A stretch of 64,000 nucleotides of DNA from Akebia trifoliata (taxonomy: Eukaryota > Streptophyta > Magnoliopsida > Ranunculales > Lardizabalaceae). Positions 14,846 to 26,380 of this stretch are shown in pieces. Location: positions 2,170,001 through 2,234,000 of the forward strand of contig CM030711.1 of NCBI GenBank assembly GCA_017979445.1. The letters are read 5' to 3'. The first letter of the stretch is position 1. The number at the start of each line of letters is the position of its first letter. Position numbers and translations under genes: made by a program. The notes under the pieces are model-generated. The model was not told where the DNA came from. It saw nothing but the letters and a program-made list of their open reading frames with translations, and did no database searches.

Positions 14846-16863
14846 TTTTTTTTTTTTTTGGTTGCAGATGCGATCTATAAGATCAAATCGAAACAAAACG
14901 AAGATCTCAGAATCTGAAAATTTTCAGATCTTCGGATCGAATTTTAGATCAAGAAGTTAGAGAAAAGATGACATTTGAACCTAAATATTTAAAATAAATT
15001 AATTATTTAACGGATGGCGAAACGGCTGTTTATTTTTAAAATTTGGGGAAATTGAAGGAGCGGGAAGTTTTTAAGGTTTCGACACCAAATTTTACTAACA
15101 ACACACCCATCCTTTTGAAATCAAGTTGTTTATATATGGATTGTTGTGTTATTAGTAAAGTTGGTGTTCTAATAGTAGCTGACTTTTTTAGGTAACATAT
15201 AGAAACTTGTTGTAATCTCTATGTTTTACCGTCCACGTGGCAGAGATCTGTAGTTGAAAATTGGAAAGTTGGAAGTCTATAATAGAAAGATGACGCTTAT
15301 GACAAGGTTCTAATTTTGATCATGATCATAAGGATGGCTCGGATTGCATCAACGTAGATCATCTAAGAGGTGGTGGTCCGCATAATAAACGGCCCAGATA
15401 CCGTTGACTACAAGTAGTGTTCCAAAACGGCCGATTATTTTGCAGACAGGCCGGCCTGTTTGTGGAATATTTGTCAAAAGGGTTATCTGTTTTGGAATTT
15501 ATTTATACCAAAATGGGTATATAATTACCCTTTTGAATTTAACTTTACGCATGTTTTTTTCAAATTCATACAAATGAACTGATTTTTTTTTCCTTAAAAG
15601 GGCATTTATTTAATTGAACTGACAACTATCTCTTATTTTCAACTTGAAATAAACCTTAAACCCTAAATAAATTTTTTTTTTCTAATTTTCTAAAAAAGTA
15701 ATCGTTAATTGAGGCCACAAAAGGCTAAAAGGGTAAAATAAAAAATGTGATTGTAGGGCAAATATCTATTTGATAAAAATCAGAATGATAAATACAACCT
15801 TAAACCCTAGTACAACACTCAGATATAGTTTTTTGGTATAAACATCTCATTCCAATCATAGTTTTGTGATAAAAACATTAAGACCAGGGTTAGTAATGGG
15901 TCGGATAATATCCACTTACCTGACTCATCATATCCAAGTTATTTGAATATGGGTACAATTTTGTTATTCTATTAAGAATTCGAGTAAATTTATCCACAAT
16001 TATTTTTATCTGAATATTTTTAAAGTGATATATGGATTGACATCCTATCTAACCAAAATATATGTTTATCTGAGTTTTATATGATAAATTCACAATGAAA
16101 ATATATGTATAATCCAAGTTTAAGATTTTTCCATCATCTTCATAATGAGGTATATATATCCAACTTCGATATTCACTTGAAATTTGGGTACAAGTTGGAC
16201 ATAGATATCCTTTAACAAGTTGGATAAATAGTCGGGTATGGATATCCTTAGCATAAGTGAGTAAAAAATCGGATATGGATAATCAGCTATAGAATTGGAT
16301 AAAAATGTGAAAATAACTTTATTCGACCCACACTCGACCCATTGCCAGTCTTAATTAAGACAAATGTGTGAGGTCCACACAACCCAACTTTATTATCTTT
16401 CCTCTGTCCCCTTCAATTTAATTATTTTTCCTTTCTCGTCCCATCCCATTTTTTTTAATAAACCCTTCTAATTTTATATCCCTTTAAATTTACTATCTTT
16501 CCTATTTTACCTCATTATTCTAAAGATGATGTTCGTGCCTACAACACAGACAAACTCTAATCTATATAATAAAACACAAAGATGGATCCCAATTCAATTA
16601 CAATTGTATGGTACAAATGTCTCCCTCCAACTACAATGGATTGGGGATCATAGTAACAACATTCGGTTTCGAATATCATTCAACAAGAGCTTAATTCAAT
16701 TAATTCGAAGAAGAAAAAAAAGAAAATTTTGAAGATTATATAAGTAATATTTTTTAGTATATTCTAAAATAAATATTTTTTTCATATATACAACAAAATA
16801 AAATTTAGATTAACTAATGTATTATAATAAAAAAATATATATTTTTTATTGATTTTATAGTAT
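14846..16863. other. Intergenic region upstream of the Ser/Lys-rich gene
   Basis: Begins with the divergent 5' region of the minus-strand gene (T run at 14844-14860). It continues with AT-rich sequence and contains an hAT-like element (15888-16352). No gene recognised. Confidence 0.5.
15888..16352. mobile_element. hAT-like non-autonomous element
   Basis: The left end CAGGGTTAGTAATGGGTCGG is mirrored by the right end CGACCCATTGCCAGTCTTAA. The interior repeatedly carries GGATA/TATCC-type motifs (GGGTATGGATATCC), common in plant hAT MITEs. No transposase ORF is present. Confidence 0.5.
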
Positions 16864-18480
16864 TGTGTGGACACACAAATTTGGACGAGTCCTCCATGCA
16901 AAATGCTCCAAAATCCACAAAATTGGAATGGGTTTCAAAGCCCAAACCTCCGAAAAAAATTAATCTTTGTTTCTTTCAAATAAAGGGCTTAGGACCCATT
17001 TCTCATGGCCCATGGCCCAAAGAACTACCTCACATCTCCTTTACACCATCATCACTTCTCAACCCAATCCAACTCTAGTCCAATTCAACTCAACCCACCA
17101 CCTAAGTCCATTGGACTTAAAACCCAAACACCATACCTATTTAACCCACTACCCAACCATTATCCCAAGCCCAACCATTCCACCCAAGTTCAATTTACAA
17201 TTCAAGTCCAAAAATCACAATTAATCACCCAAGATCATCAAAGAAACACATGTTACTACCTCAACCCACCCCCTTCATTCAATTATCTACCTCCATCACC
17301 TTTCTCTAACAAAATCATATACCCTTATTACAATCCATACTATTTTCTCGTCATTTTCTTTGAACTAATTCTCACAAGTCAAACTTACACGTCTTTTCTC
17401 CAATCAACTCATTTAAATACTCTATCTTCATACCTTTTGGACACATGTCACCACATCATTCACCCTCTCAAAACCTAACCATCTAATCCTTACACAACCT
17501 ATTCTCTTAATCAAACATTAATCTCTTTCGTCCCACCTAATACTCAACCCAAATATGTTGAAGGATCCAACTCATTTTGAATCACAAATGACCAATTTAC
17601 ACCCCTTTTTCACAAATGACATTTTATCACTCTCAATTACACATACCCCCTCTCATAAATCTCAAACCATTCTACCCATTTTCATCATTTCACCCCATTT
17701 TACCCCTAAAAGTAACTCTTAAAATCTTATAAACCCCCTTCCTATTCTCAACACAATCTCCCACATGCTTAAACCCCCAATATTTGAAAAAAAAAAATCA
17801 CTCTCTCAACTTACTCTCAAGTTAAGCATTACCCTCAAGTCAAACACCACTCTCAAATCAAGCATCGCATTCTGTCAATTCTCTATTAAATCCTACATAT
17901 TGAATATTGAGGCAAAGATGCTCATCACTTAAAGGCCCAAAAGAAAGTCAAACAGAAAGAAAAATAAGATAGGATATGACTAAAAAGAAAGAAATAATAT
18001 CCCTCCCCCTTCTCTCCCCTCCAATTTTCTCTCTTCTATTTCTTTCATTTTTCCTACATTTATGTACATATCACAAAAGATTTGAGACTAAGGCCTTGGG
18101 CTCTTTCCCTATAAAAATGAGACCTTAACTAAAAAGTCTACACTTTTTTTATTTGGTTAAAGGTTTGAACCATAGAAGGACCCCATTCCTCAATAAGAAA
18201 GCCTTAAATGAAAATCAAAGTCTCTATCACTCGAAGGCACAAATCAAATATTTTCGACTTTTTATTTTTATTTTTAAATCAATCGAATTCGAGGTTACCA
18301 CCAATAGTGGAGGGAGTAGGGTGCCTAGCACCTTCCCTACTCCCTAATATGAACCCCTTACCTAGATCTAATGAAGACCAATGGACTTTATCCGTACAAT
18401 AATCATTAAATGTCAAAACGACACTTTTATAAAAAAAAATATATTCCAGGTGACTATTCACACTCTTTTACAAAAAGGAA
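16864..18480 (+). mobile_element. Probable solo or degraded LTR of a Ty3/gypsy (Tat/Ogre-like) element
   Basis: Begins with TGTGTGGACACACA. It runs through an 850-bp C-rich, G-poor tract (about 16990-17870) and has a TATA-like box (TATAAAAA, 18110-18117). Near the 3' side is GTGCCTAGCACCTTCCCTAC (about 18320), resembling the conserved 3' part of Tat-lineage LTRs. No gag-pol frame is nearby, so it is either a solo LTR or a fragment. The 3' boundary is uncertain. The small open frames inside it come from the skewed composition. Confidence 0.35.
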
Positions 18481-20353
18481 TTGTGGCAACTCCAAACCCA
18501 AGTAGAAGAGATATTCGGAATTGAAAATCTCATGTCTACATATTGATCATAAGAGTTATAAGTTTATGGTTCATCTCTATGATTTAAATGGCCTACTTTG
18601 CTCATTCAGAAGGAAGCGTCTCTAATATGGTTTAATGCGTAACATTTTTAGCCATATCGTTTCTTACTATTATTTCAAATAAATATCTATGTCCATTCTT
18701 CATAAACATAATTTTTTTACATGAGTCGTGATAATATAACTTGTCAGATGGCATACTCAATCGACTCCCTAATGTAACAAGTTCAGGAACTATAAATATA
18801 TACCCACAGGATACATAATTGCACTTCCTCATAAAACATGTATATCGAGGAGTATAAATCTCCGATGCCTGAACTTATCATATCAAGCAATCGATTGAAT
18901 ATGCCACTTGACGAGTCATAATATTAAGACTCTACACGAGTCGTGATAATATTGTGATTAAGTTCCAGGTTAGTAGGATTAGAAATACTCCCAATGAATA
19001 TACTTAAAGAGTATAAAATTCTCCTAAATGTCTATCCTCTTCCATTTACTTATAGCCATTTGTCAACAATCTTGATTTAAATCAATCAATTTTCTTTTTT
19101 GGGTTCTTTTGGTCTTGGAACAACCACTTAATTCCACCCAATTTTCACAAGTTCATAATCTTTGTTGTCGGATTCTTATGCATAATTAGCATTAATCTTC
19201 AATCCTTATGCAATTTCAAAAATCTCCTCAAAAACTTTTTTAAATTCGAATTCTAGTGTAGGTGTGGAGGTAGGTTTCCATACCTTATTATGGCCATCAT
19301 TCGTTTCTTGAAATTAGTCGGGAGTGGGGTTACAATAGGTGGCAGCAAAGAGGTATAGGTATATCATGTAACAAACAAAAGTACAAAATAAGTGACTTCA
19401 CTATTTTTTTATTTTTTTACTTTTCTTTTTGGGAATCGAGGTATCCAGACCTCTTAGTCACCCAACTATTCTTTGGGGAACGTGCAGCCCCCTCTCTGGG
19501 GAGCAGATCCTCTTTAACCCATCTTTGTAATAGCTCCCTACAGCCACAGTTAACAGTTGAGGGTGTGCCACATCATCAAGACCATGAGTAGAAGATGACT
19601 GAGTTATTATTTTTTATCAATGTGATGTTCTATGATTTGTAGAACGAGAGCTACATGAAAGATGCGCAATAGACGATCCTTTCCCCCGACATGTAGGTAA
19701 TTTATAGGATAAATCCTTAAGAATGACCCCTAACTAGGGATTCAAAGTCTCAAACCCAAGAACTCTGTTGATAGGGGTAATGCAATGTTATTGTTTGATG
19801 TAAATATTTTTGAATATGCTGATGGGGGCAATACATGTCACATCCTTTGCGAGGGATGAGATTATCCAAATTAAGTGTAATTAATTTGATGATCACAAGG
19901 AACGAGATCCTTATTTTTTTGCAGTCCAAATTAAATATGAAACACAACATTTTGAAACACATCAAAAATGTTTTTATCAATATTAGCAAATTTGTATCTC
20001 CAATGATGTGTTGGCATTTGGCATAATTTTTTAAATCTAAATTTTGGTGTCGAACCATTTGATCAAAATGACCTCGATTATATTAATTTTAAATGTTAAG
20101 TTGGGGATATTTTTGGAATCTAAATTTTGGTGCTAAACCACTATCTAATCCGCCTTCTCTCATAATAATAGTAAAGATGAGTAACATATTTATTTGTCAT
20201 TCTGCACACAAATCTCGATGTTTTTTTATATATCTCAAGGTCTTTTGATGGTGAATGAGGCTTAGCAAAGCCTTTTTTTCCTCACTATCATAGTAAAAAA
20301 AAGCTTTCTCTATTATATATATATATATATAAAGATAGATAGTTAGATATAGA
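18481..20353. other. Intergenic, repeat-derived, no gene
   Basis: Contains a diverged inverted repeat (18719-18938) and a short direct repeat of TCTAAATTTTGGTG (20035 and 20122). The remainder is anonymous AT-rich sequence; the small ORFs have no recognisable content. Confidence 0.45.
18719..18938. repeat. Diverged inverted repeat
   Basis: The left arm reads ATGAGTCGTGATAATAT then GGCATACTCAATCGACT. The right arm reads AATCGATTGAATATGCC then GACGAGTCATAATATTAAG. The second is the approximate reverse complement of the first, with about 120 bp between. A further CGAGTCGTGATAATATT copy follows at about 18938. It could be an old foldback element. Confidence 0.5.
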
Positions 20354-20517
20354 AAGAGACCTCAGTGGGGACATTTTGACATGGTGGCGTGTGCATGCTT
20401 ATAAATGCATTTTCTCCAAGATATGAGTAAAACACATTTACGAATATGTGCATACCACCACGTCAAAGTGTCCCTCGTATGTCTCCCATTGAGGTCACTC
20501 TCCCATTGAGGTCACTC
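20354..20517. mobile_element. Foldback element, family B copy 1
   Basis: The left arm GACCTCAGTGGGGACATTTT plus GACATGGTGGCGTGTGCAT pairs with the right arm ATACCACCACGTCAAAGTGT ... CCCATTGAGGTC. The loop contains CCAAGATATGAGTAAAACAC. A related loop and arms occur at 49868-50012. The right end carries a 17-bp tandem duplicate (CTCCCATTGAGGTCACT). Confidence 0.6.
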
Positions 20518-20553
20518 TAGCACAACTCATATATATATATAGATATATATATA

Positions 20554-20933
20554 GGGTCAGGTTCCTGCAACACACATTGCAACACACATATAGACAACGT
20601 GTTTGTCTTATATGGGCAAAAATGTTTGGAATTGGCTGATTTTTTGTGAGGATGATCTCTGTGATGAGGGGATCATTCTGGCAAAAAATCATCCCATTTC
20701 AAAACTTGTAACCCCATCAAAATTGATTTACAAAAATTGGACGGTCTATAATTTTTCAACAAAAATTGGACGGTCTAGAAGTTTCATAATGAGCTGATTT
20801 TTGGCAAAGATGATCTCCTCACCACAGAGATCATCCTCACAAAAAATCAGCCCATTCCAAACATTTTTGCCCATATAAGACAAAACACGTTGTCTATATG
20901 TGTGTTGAAATGGTTGTCGTTTGAACCTGACCC
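20554..20933. mobile_element. Foldback/MITE family A, copy 1 (complete)
   Basis: Bounded by exact 11-bp ends, GGGTCAGGTTC (20554-20564) and GAACCTGACCC (20923-20933). The inverted similarity extends about 190 bp inward from each end and includes ATATAGACAACGTGTTTGTC, GGGCAAAAATGTTTGGAAT and GCTGATTTTTTGTGAGGATG. The centre has repeated AAAAATTGGACGGTCTA. No coding capacity. It sits in AT-repeat DNA, so a target duplication cannot be resolved. Confidence 0.85.

Positions 20934-20938
<5 letters not shown>

Positions 20939-20976
<38 letters not shown>
20939..20976. repeat. (AT)n microsatellite
   Basis: Nearly pure AT dinucleotide run separating family A copies 1 and 2. Shorter AT runs lie at both outer ends of the pair (about 20529-20552 and 21261-21278). 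Confidence 0.9.
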
Positions 20977-20977
<1 letters not shown>

Positions 20978-20980
<3 letters not shown>

Positions 20981-21260
20981 TTTTTGTGAGGATGATCTCT
21001 GTGGTGAGGAGATCATCCTTGCCAAAAATCAACTCATTATGAAATTTCTAGACCGTCCAATTTTTGTTGAAAAATTATAGACCGTCCAATTTTTGTAAAT
21101 CAATTTTGATGGGGTTACAAGTTTTGGAATGGGATGATTTTTTGTCAGGATGATCCCCTCGTCACAGAGATCATCCTCACAAAAAATCAGCCCATTCCAA
21201 ACATTTTTGCCCATATAAGACAAACACGTTGTCTATATATGTGTTGCAGGAACCCGACCC
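20978..21260. mobile_element. Foldback/MITE family A, copy 2 (one end missing)
   Basis: Shares GAGGATGATCTCTGTGGTGA, the ACCGTCCAATTTTTGT doublet and GCCCATATAAGACAAACACG with copy 1, and ends in GGAACCCGACCC at 21260. The other terminal arm is absent, replaced by the AT run. The end at 21260 matches the left end of copy 1 in inverted form (CTGCAACAC). Confidence 0.8.
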
Positions 21261-22669
21261 ATATATATATATATATATAATAAAAGGAGGATTCATGTGA
21301 CAACAATTGTGACAACATTTATGACACTAATTTTTTTGTTGACCCCAAATATAACACGGTCAAGTTTTTGACCTGTCTTGACGGATTTTTGACTTGATAA
21401 TTTACTAAGTTGATTCGGCCAATTGGCTCCATTGCGTAATGGGTCACTCACATGAAAATCCTACCGAGTCAACGCAATGAGTTTTAAAACTATGCAAAAG
21501 ATCAGGCAACAAACTATTGATATTCAGATCTCTCTCACGCTGAAATCTAACATCGATTTGGTCTGCCAAAGAGTAGAAAATCAATCCCGAAAATTGCGCC
21601 CATGTTCGCTACATTCTTAAGTTTGTAACACTCACTTGGGATGAGTAAGATATAAGTTTAACAGAACCCCACCATATCTATATATCATTCTTTAAGAATC
21701 TACCTAAAAATAAGAGGCAATCATGAAGAAGAATATGTTGGAAACACCAACCCCCACTAACACAAATCCAAATGCCTGCAAAATTCTTCTTTCAAATTTC
21801 AAGTGTTCAAGACTTCAAAACCATTATAATTTCAAATATCACTCTCAACCCTCAATCACTCCTTAAAAATAGAAAATATTAGTACCCACCAACCTCTGCA
21901 GATTCCCTTTCTTGGTTAGTAGGAAACAAATATTAAAATTACCTTAATATTCAATCAATAAAAAAAAATAGAAACAATAACAAAATAAAAACGGAAGGAA
22001 GGGAAAAAACTTTGAAGCGGGCAATCCGCTTCAAAGTCCGAATCAAAAGGAAGAGAGAGAAAGCTCAATTACTTATTGAGTCGTGATGAATGCATACGGT
22101 CTTGGTACACGACTGACATGGCAAGGGTACAGAAGATACATAAGAAAAAAAATGTGCGGTTCTATGCACTTGCCGCATTAGCCGTGCACCATGACCACCT
22201 TTATTCATCATTATTCCTACTTATTAGTTATTACAACTCTCAAGAGACGAAGAAAAATAGAAATTAATGAAAAGAAAAATAACTAATATCATATCTTACA
22301 ACTCTCAAGAAGTGAAATTGGGATTTGAGCCTGTTGTCATTAGTGCTTTATGAATCAATAATAAAAGGAGACCCCCATAAAAAAGAGAACTTGTACCCCT
22401 CAATATATGAAACTGAGGTTTGAGTCAGTTTTATCTTGTAAGAGAAGAGTCTCTCGTATAATGTGGAGATACAAAAATTGTAATCCACCACATTCCCTAT
22501 TCTAGAAAACCAATCGATTATCTCAATAGTTTATAAGTTAATAATAAATAAATAAAGAGGGACAAAAGAAAATTGAGGAACAGAAATGAAAGAAAGAGAA
22601 CTAAAATAACTTATTACAACTCTAAAGATATGAAACTGAGATTTGAGTCTTGTAACTTCTAAGAGAAAC

Positions 22670-22672
<3 letters not shown>
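21261..22672. other. Intergenic region 3' of the Dof gene
   Basis: No gene seen. From about 22215 to 22660 there are three or four degenerate copies of a block built on TACAACTCTCAAGA-(R)TGAAACTGAGATTTGAGTC (near 22218, 22292, 22395 and 22615), making a loose tandem repeat. An AT run lies at 21261-21278. Confidence 0.5.

Positions 22673-22708
<36 letters not shown>
22673..22708. repeat. (CT)n microsatellite in the Dof 3' region
   Basis: Continuous CT dinucleotides about 32 bases beyond the Dof stop codon, probably in its 3' UTR (GA on the sense strand). Confidence 0.9.
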
Positions 22709-22710
<2 letters not shown>

Positions 22711-22740
22711 GATATGGAGATTTCATCAAAACATAAAAAT

Positions 22741-23544
22741 CTAAATCATAGGGCTATTAACAAGTCCATGCCAAGATGACCCAAGACCATTCCAGCATTC
22801 TCTCCCTGAGTCAACACTACCCATGTTGCCTTCTCCAAATTGCCATGGAAAATTCCAAAAAGCTTTATTCTCTCCATCTCTACCATTATAAAACTCTTGT
22901 TTCATTGTTGTTGTAACTGTTGCTGCTGTTGTTGTTATTGGTTCACTTTCCTCGTAAGGCAACATCATCTCTTCACCACCACCACTTTCCACCTCACCCA
23001 TGTTCCCATTCCCAAAATCATAAATAAAATTATGAAAACCACTTTGGGGTTCAAGAAAACCACTCCTTAGTGTATCAATAAAACCAGGAGTACCAAAGGT
23101 AGTGGTAGTAGGGTTTGAAAAAATATCACAATGGGTAGTAGCATTAGGGTTACCCAATATTGAAGCATCCTGGTCATCAAACCCTAACTGCCTAGTTGGT
23201 TGGTTGTGGAGTCCATAGGTTAAGTGTAGGAGGGGTGGTAGTGGGTTAGAGTTGGTGGAGAGAATATGATCTTGTGTCTTCTTTGATGATGAGGATCTCT
23301 TGTTCTTCCTACAACCTCCACCAACAGGAACATTTCTTAGGGACCCACCTTTGGTCCAATACCTTCTACATGCCTTGCAGAAATACCTTGGTTGTGTTAG
23401 GCTGTAGTTGTTGTAGTAACAGAACTTTGTATTGGTGGAATCACATCTAGGGCATTTCAAAGCTTTTTCTGGTTGAGGCCTTTGTCTCTTTTCTTCTTGT
23501 GGTTTTGGGCAAGTCAGCACATCTGCTAGTGAGTGTGAAGCCAT
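22741..23544 (-). CDS. Dof-type zinc-finger transcription factor
   Basis: A 267-residue protein with the plant-specific Dof domain. Cysteines at 31, 34, 56 and 59 form CX2CX21CX2C, within [20 protein letters not shown] ... [20 protein letters not shown] ... [16 protein letters not shown]. Dof proteins bind AAAG cores in plant promoters. The rest is low-complexity (Asn, Ser, Gly, Glu) and ends [15 protein letters not shown], a tail seen in a subset of Dofs. I start at the ATG of [12 protein letters not shown]. An in-frame upstream extension would run into a splice acceptor (CAG at 23548-23550), so the coding region is one exon and a 763-bp intron (23548-24310) lies in the 5' UTR. A GA-rich leader lies upstream. 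Subfamily not assigned. Confidence 0.93.
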   Translation of the reverse strand: MASHSLADVLTCPKPQEEKRQRPQPEKALKCPRCDSTNTKFCYYNNYSLTQPRYFCKACRRYWTKGGSLRNVPVGGGCRKNKRSSSSKKTQDHILSTNSNPLPPLLHLTYGLHNQPTRQLGFDDQDASILGNPNATTHCDIFSNPTTTTFGTPGFIDTLRSGFLEPQSGFHNFIYDFGNGNMGEVESGGGEEMMLPYEESEPITTTAATVTTTMKQEFYNGRDGENKAFWNFPWQFGEGNMGSVDSGRECWNGLGSSWHGLVNSPMI

Positions 23545-24341
23545 GACCTGAAAAATTACAATCACCCAAAAGGAAAAAAGTCCAAATTAATTGACTTGAT
23601 AGTGCAATTTCATAAAATAATTTATGGGTTATTGAGAATTTAGAGGAGAGACTGAATTTGGGTTCAAGGGTTCATGTATAATTGGATTAATTTCTATAGA
23701 TGAAGAAATAGAAGCATGAAATTATATGAGGAATTTCAAGAGGAGCTTTAAGATTTTGGGGTGATATACAAGATTGCATTAGAGAACCAATGGCTTCTTT
23801 AAATTCTATGTGCTTAGTGCACTTGAAAATTTTCAATTTTTTTTTTCCAATTTTCCTTGTCAAAAAATCACAAGTGACAGAGTGAATCAAGTTAATTAAT
23901 GTACATTTTGTTTTAGTTTTTTTTTTTTCCTCCTTTTTTTTCATCTTTTGATTATGGGCTGTACTCTATAGAACTTTCTGTGCTTTGTGACTGAAAAAAC
24001 GAAGGCTATTATCAACAAAAAACCACCAAAAGACTGAAAACCCACTCCATAAAAACCCCACAAAAGTTTTTTAAAAAAGTACTTCAAGATCATATTTTGG
24101 TTTTTTTTTTTAAAGAAGAAGAAACAAACAAAGAAAACTCGTATAAATTCAAGATACAGATAGAACCTCAAAACAACTAAGAAACTATGACTCTTAGTAC
24201 TGTGTTAGAGATTTAAGTGAACATAAAGAGAAAAAAAGCAAAATTAAAGCAAGAAAACAAGAAAAACATTTGTGTTAGAGAGAGAGAGAGAGAGACAGAG
24301 GTCTACTAACCTGGTGCTTTGTGTTTGAAGGATCCATTCAT
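23447..24341 (-). promoter_or_regulatory. Predicted spliced upstream ORF overlapping the Dof start
   Basis: The first ATG in the inferred leader exon (24341-24339) opens a frame of 10 full codons and one base up to the donor CCAG|GTTAGT (exon ends 24311). Spliced to 23547 it continues out of frame with Dof and stops at TAG 23449-23447, after 43 codons. It therefore overlaps the main start by about 100 nt. Depends on the inferred intron. Confidence 0.5.
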
Positions 24342-24449
24342 GCAATTTTCAGATTTTGAGAGAGAAGCCAAAGAGAGAGAAACAATCATACAAAGGAAGG
24401 TAACAAGATGAGCTATAAATAAATAAAGCTTAGGAGAGAGAGAGAGAGA
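24283..24449. repeat. (GA)n tracts flanking the inferred Dof leader exon
   Basis: AG/GA dinucleotide runs at about 24280-24295 and 24431-24449 (CT on the Dof sense strand). CT-rich leaders are common in plant 5' UTRs. Confidence 0.7.
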
Positions 24450-25729
24450 GATTACTTTCCGTACGAGATGATCGATGTGTTGGTCTGGACGCAGAGAAAG
24501 CATGGAAAATTCGAGTTGATCTACAACGGATTCATGGGCAGATGTGGTCCCTATATCTACGTGTGGATCCCACCTCAACAAACGGTTGAGAATCACCAAT
24601 CAAACAGATTTATCTGTGACGCCAATCATTTTTTTCTATGGGTGTCCAGTGGGTTTCCGTATTTCGAAACCACAAAGTACTTACGTACACCTACAATGCT
24701 TTTTAAATGTTGTGGACCCACCAAACATTAACTTCTTCTATGTTCTTCCTCCAAGTGGCAGACATGCAGTGGTCGACATCAGGGACCCACAAGTCAATGT
24801 GTCACACTAGCTCTCACCCGAGTAAACCTTACTCTTCTACTACATTACAACCTAGGAATTAGTGCTAAGTAATTGTCCACGTGTGCCACGTGCATGGTAG
24901 ATGAAGTCGGGTCAATCGGGATCAACCCAATTAGGATGATAAATCTTTGGTTTTTTTTTTTTTTTATTGTTCTCAATGCTATGATCCTTTAATTCAATCT
25001 CATAACATATAAATAAAATTAAGATATTCAAATAAAATATACAATATAATTTACATAATTTCTCACATTTTATCTTACCAAGCATGGTTGGATGGGAAGC
25101 ACATCGGATCCTAAACAAAACCCAGATGATCAATCTAGATCCAAAGTTATTGGATTGGATTTTGAGTCCAACGGGAGCCATTGATTTGCTTAGATAGTCA
25201 CACCAAAAAGGAGAAGATGTTGTGTGAAGATGATTAGATACTTGATCAATGCGTACAAATCCAACAACCCAATCAAGTAATTAATAGCCGTAGGAATGAA
25301 ATCTTTGTCTAGAAAATTATCTTTATGCTGTGGTTGTTATCTTATTTATGTATCTCAAGGTGGGATAAATGATTTGATCCCACCGACATATTTGAATCCT
25401 ATAAGAATCAATTTGGCTCCTTTGCTCTTCACTATTTATTTTTATTTATTATTTTTTGCAAATAAATATTTAGGTGGAGATATTTATAACATACAATAGG
25501 GCCTATGAAGTTAGCAACATGTCTAATTTCAATGAACATCAACTCATCAAGTTAAAATCCTGCTAAGGAAATGTAATCATTGGAACTTCGAAGGTCATTT
25601 GGTTTAGATTTTAGAATTCTATTATTGCCCATGTTTCGATTCAAGAATCAGATTTTACAATAAATTTGGATAATAAAAATAACCAAGTGAGATTCTAAAT
25701 TCTAATATCAAAATAACTTTTGAGAAATA
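24450..25729. other. Upstream region of the Dof gene
   Basis: No coding content. It contains two G-boxes (24878-24892) and AT-rich sequence with a T run at 24951-24965. Confidence 0.5.
24878..24892. promoter_or_regulatory. Pair of CACGTG G-boxes upstream of Dof
   Basis: CACGTG at 24878-24883 and 24887-24892, spaced 9 bp start to start, about 0.5 kb upstream of the inferred Dof leader. G-boxes bind bZIP and bHLH factors. Function here is inferred. Confidence 0.4.
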
Positions 25730-26380
25730 TGTTGACTGTATATTTTCTTCAACTCTCGGGAGTGTCATACCCCACTTAAGTCCCATGACCCTCTTATATT
25801 TATAGTTTCTCTTTCTCTAATAGATTGATTTTTTGGAGTTATTGATTGGTTAACATAGTATCAGAGTAGGCCTTTCTCCATTCAATGTCACCCAATTCAT
25901 ATTTCCATGTACTTTTGGTGAAGTTCGTTCGCACATATAGGGGTGTGTTGAGTTTAGTCCTAGAGCGAACACCCATTGCCTTGTTTTTCTGTCTCACTCC
26001 TTATAAACTCCTAGGCCTCTTCACTCATTGCCAACGTATTTTGAGTTGGATCTCAAATTTATCATGATATTAGAGTGAGCCTTTCTCTCCTTCACGTCAC
26101 TTAGTTTATATCTCCACATGTTTTGACCCAATCCGACCCCACACGTGTAAGGGTTTGTTGAGTTTAATCCCACATCAACACTTACTGGTTTGAGTTAAAC
26201 CCCCAAATTAAACATGGTATCAGAGTGTTAGAGGGTTTGAATTTTTCCACCCTTATGGGTAAAGGGGAGTGTTGAGTGTATATTTTCCTCCACTCCTGAG
26301 AGTGTCATACCTCCCTCTTATATTTATAGTTCTCCTCTTATCCAATAAATAGATTTTCTAGAGTAGTTGATTGATTAACA
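25730..26380 (+). mobile_element. TRIM-like non-autonomous LTR retrotransposon
   Basis: A 5' LTR (25730-25855, TGTTGACTGTATATTTTCTT ... TTAACA) and a 3' LTR (26270-26380, TGTTGAGTGTATATTTTCCT ... TTAACA) are clearly related. The 5' LTR is followed by AGTATCAGAG, a worn initiator-tRNA(Met) primer-binding site; an intact TGGTATCAGAG occurs at about 26216. The purine tract AAAGGGGAG (26261-26269) directly precedes the 3' LTR. Flanking 5-mers are aaata (25725-25729) and aaaca (26381-26385), a near-matching target duplication. The interior is under 420 bp and non-coding but includes further LTR-like TTGTTGAGTTTAATCC segments. Confidence 0.82.

Noticed and set aside
17005..17478. 157-residue open frame, Pro/Ser/Asn-rich
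   Set aside because: Open because the tract is nearly G-free; overlapping frames are also open; no start context, domain or splice structure; lies in a probable LTR.
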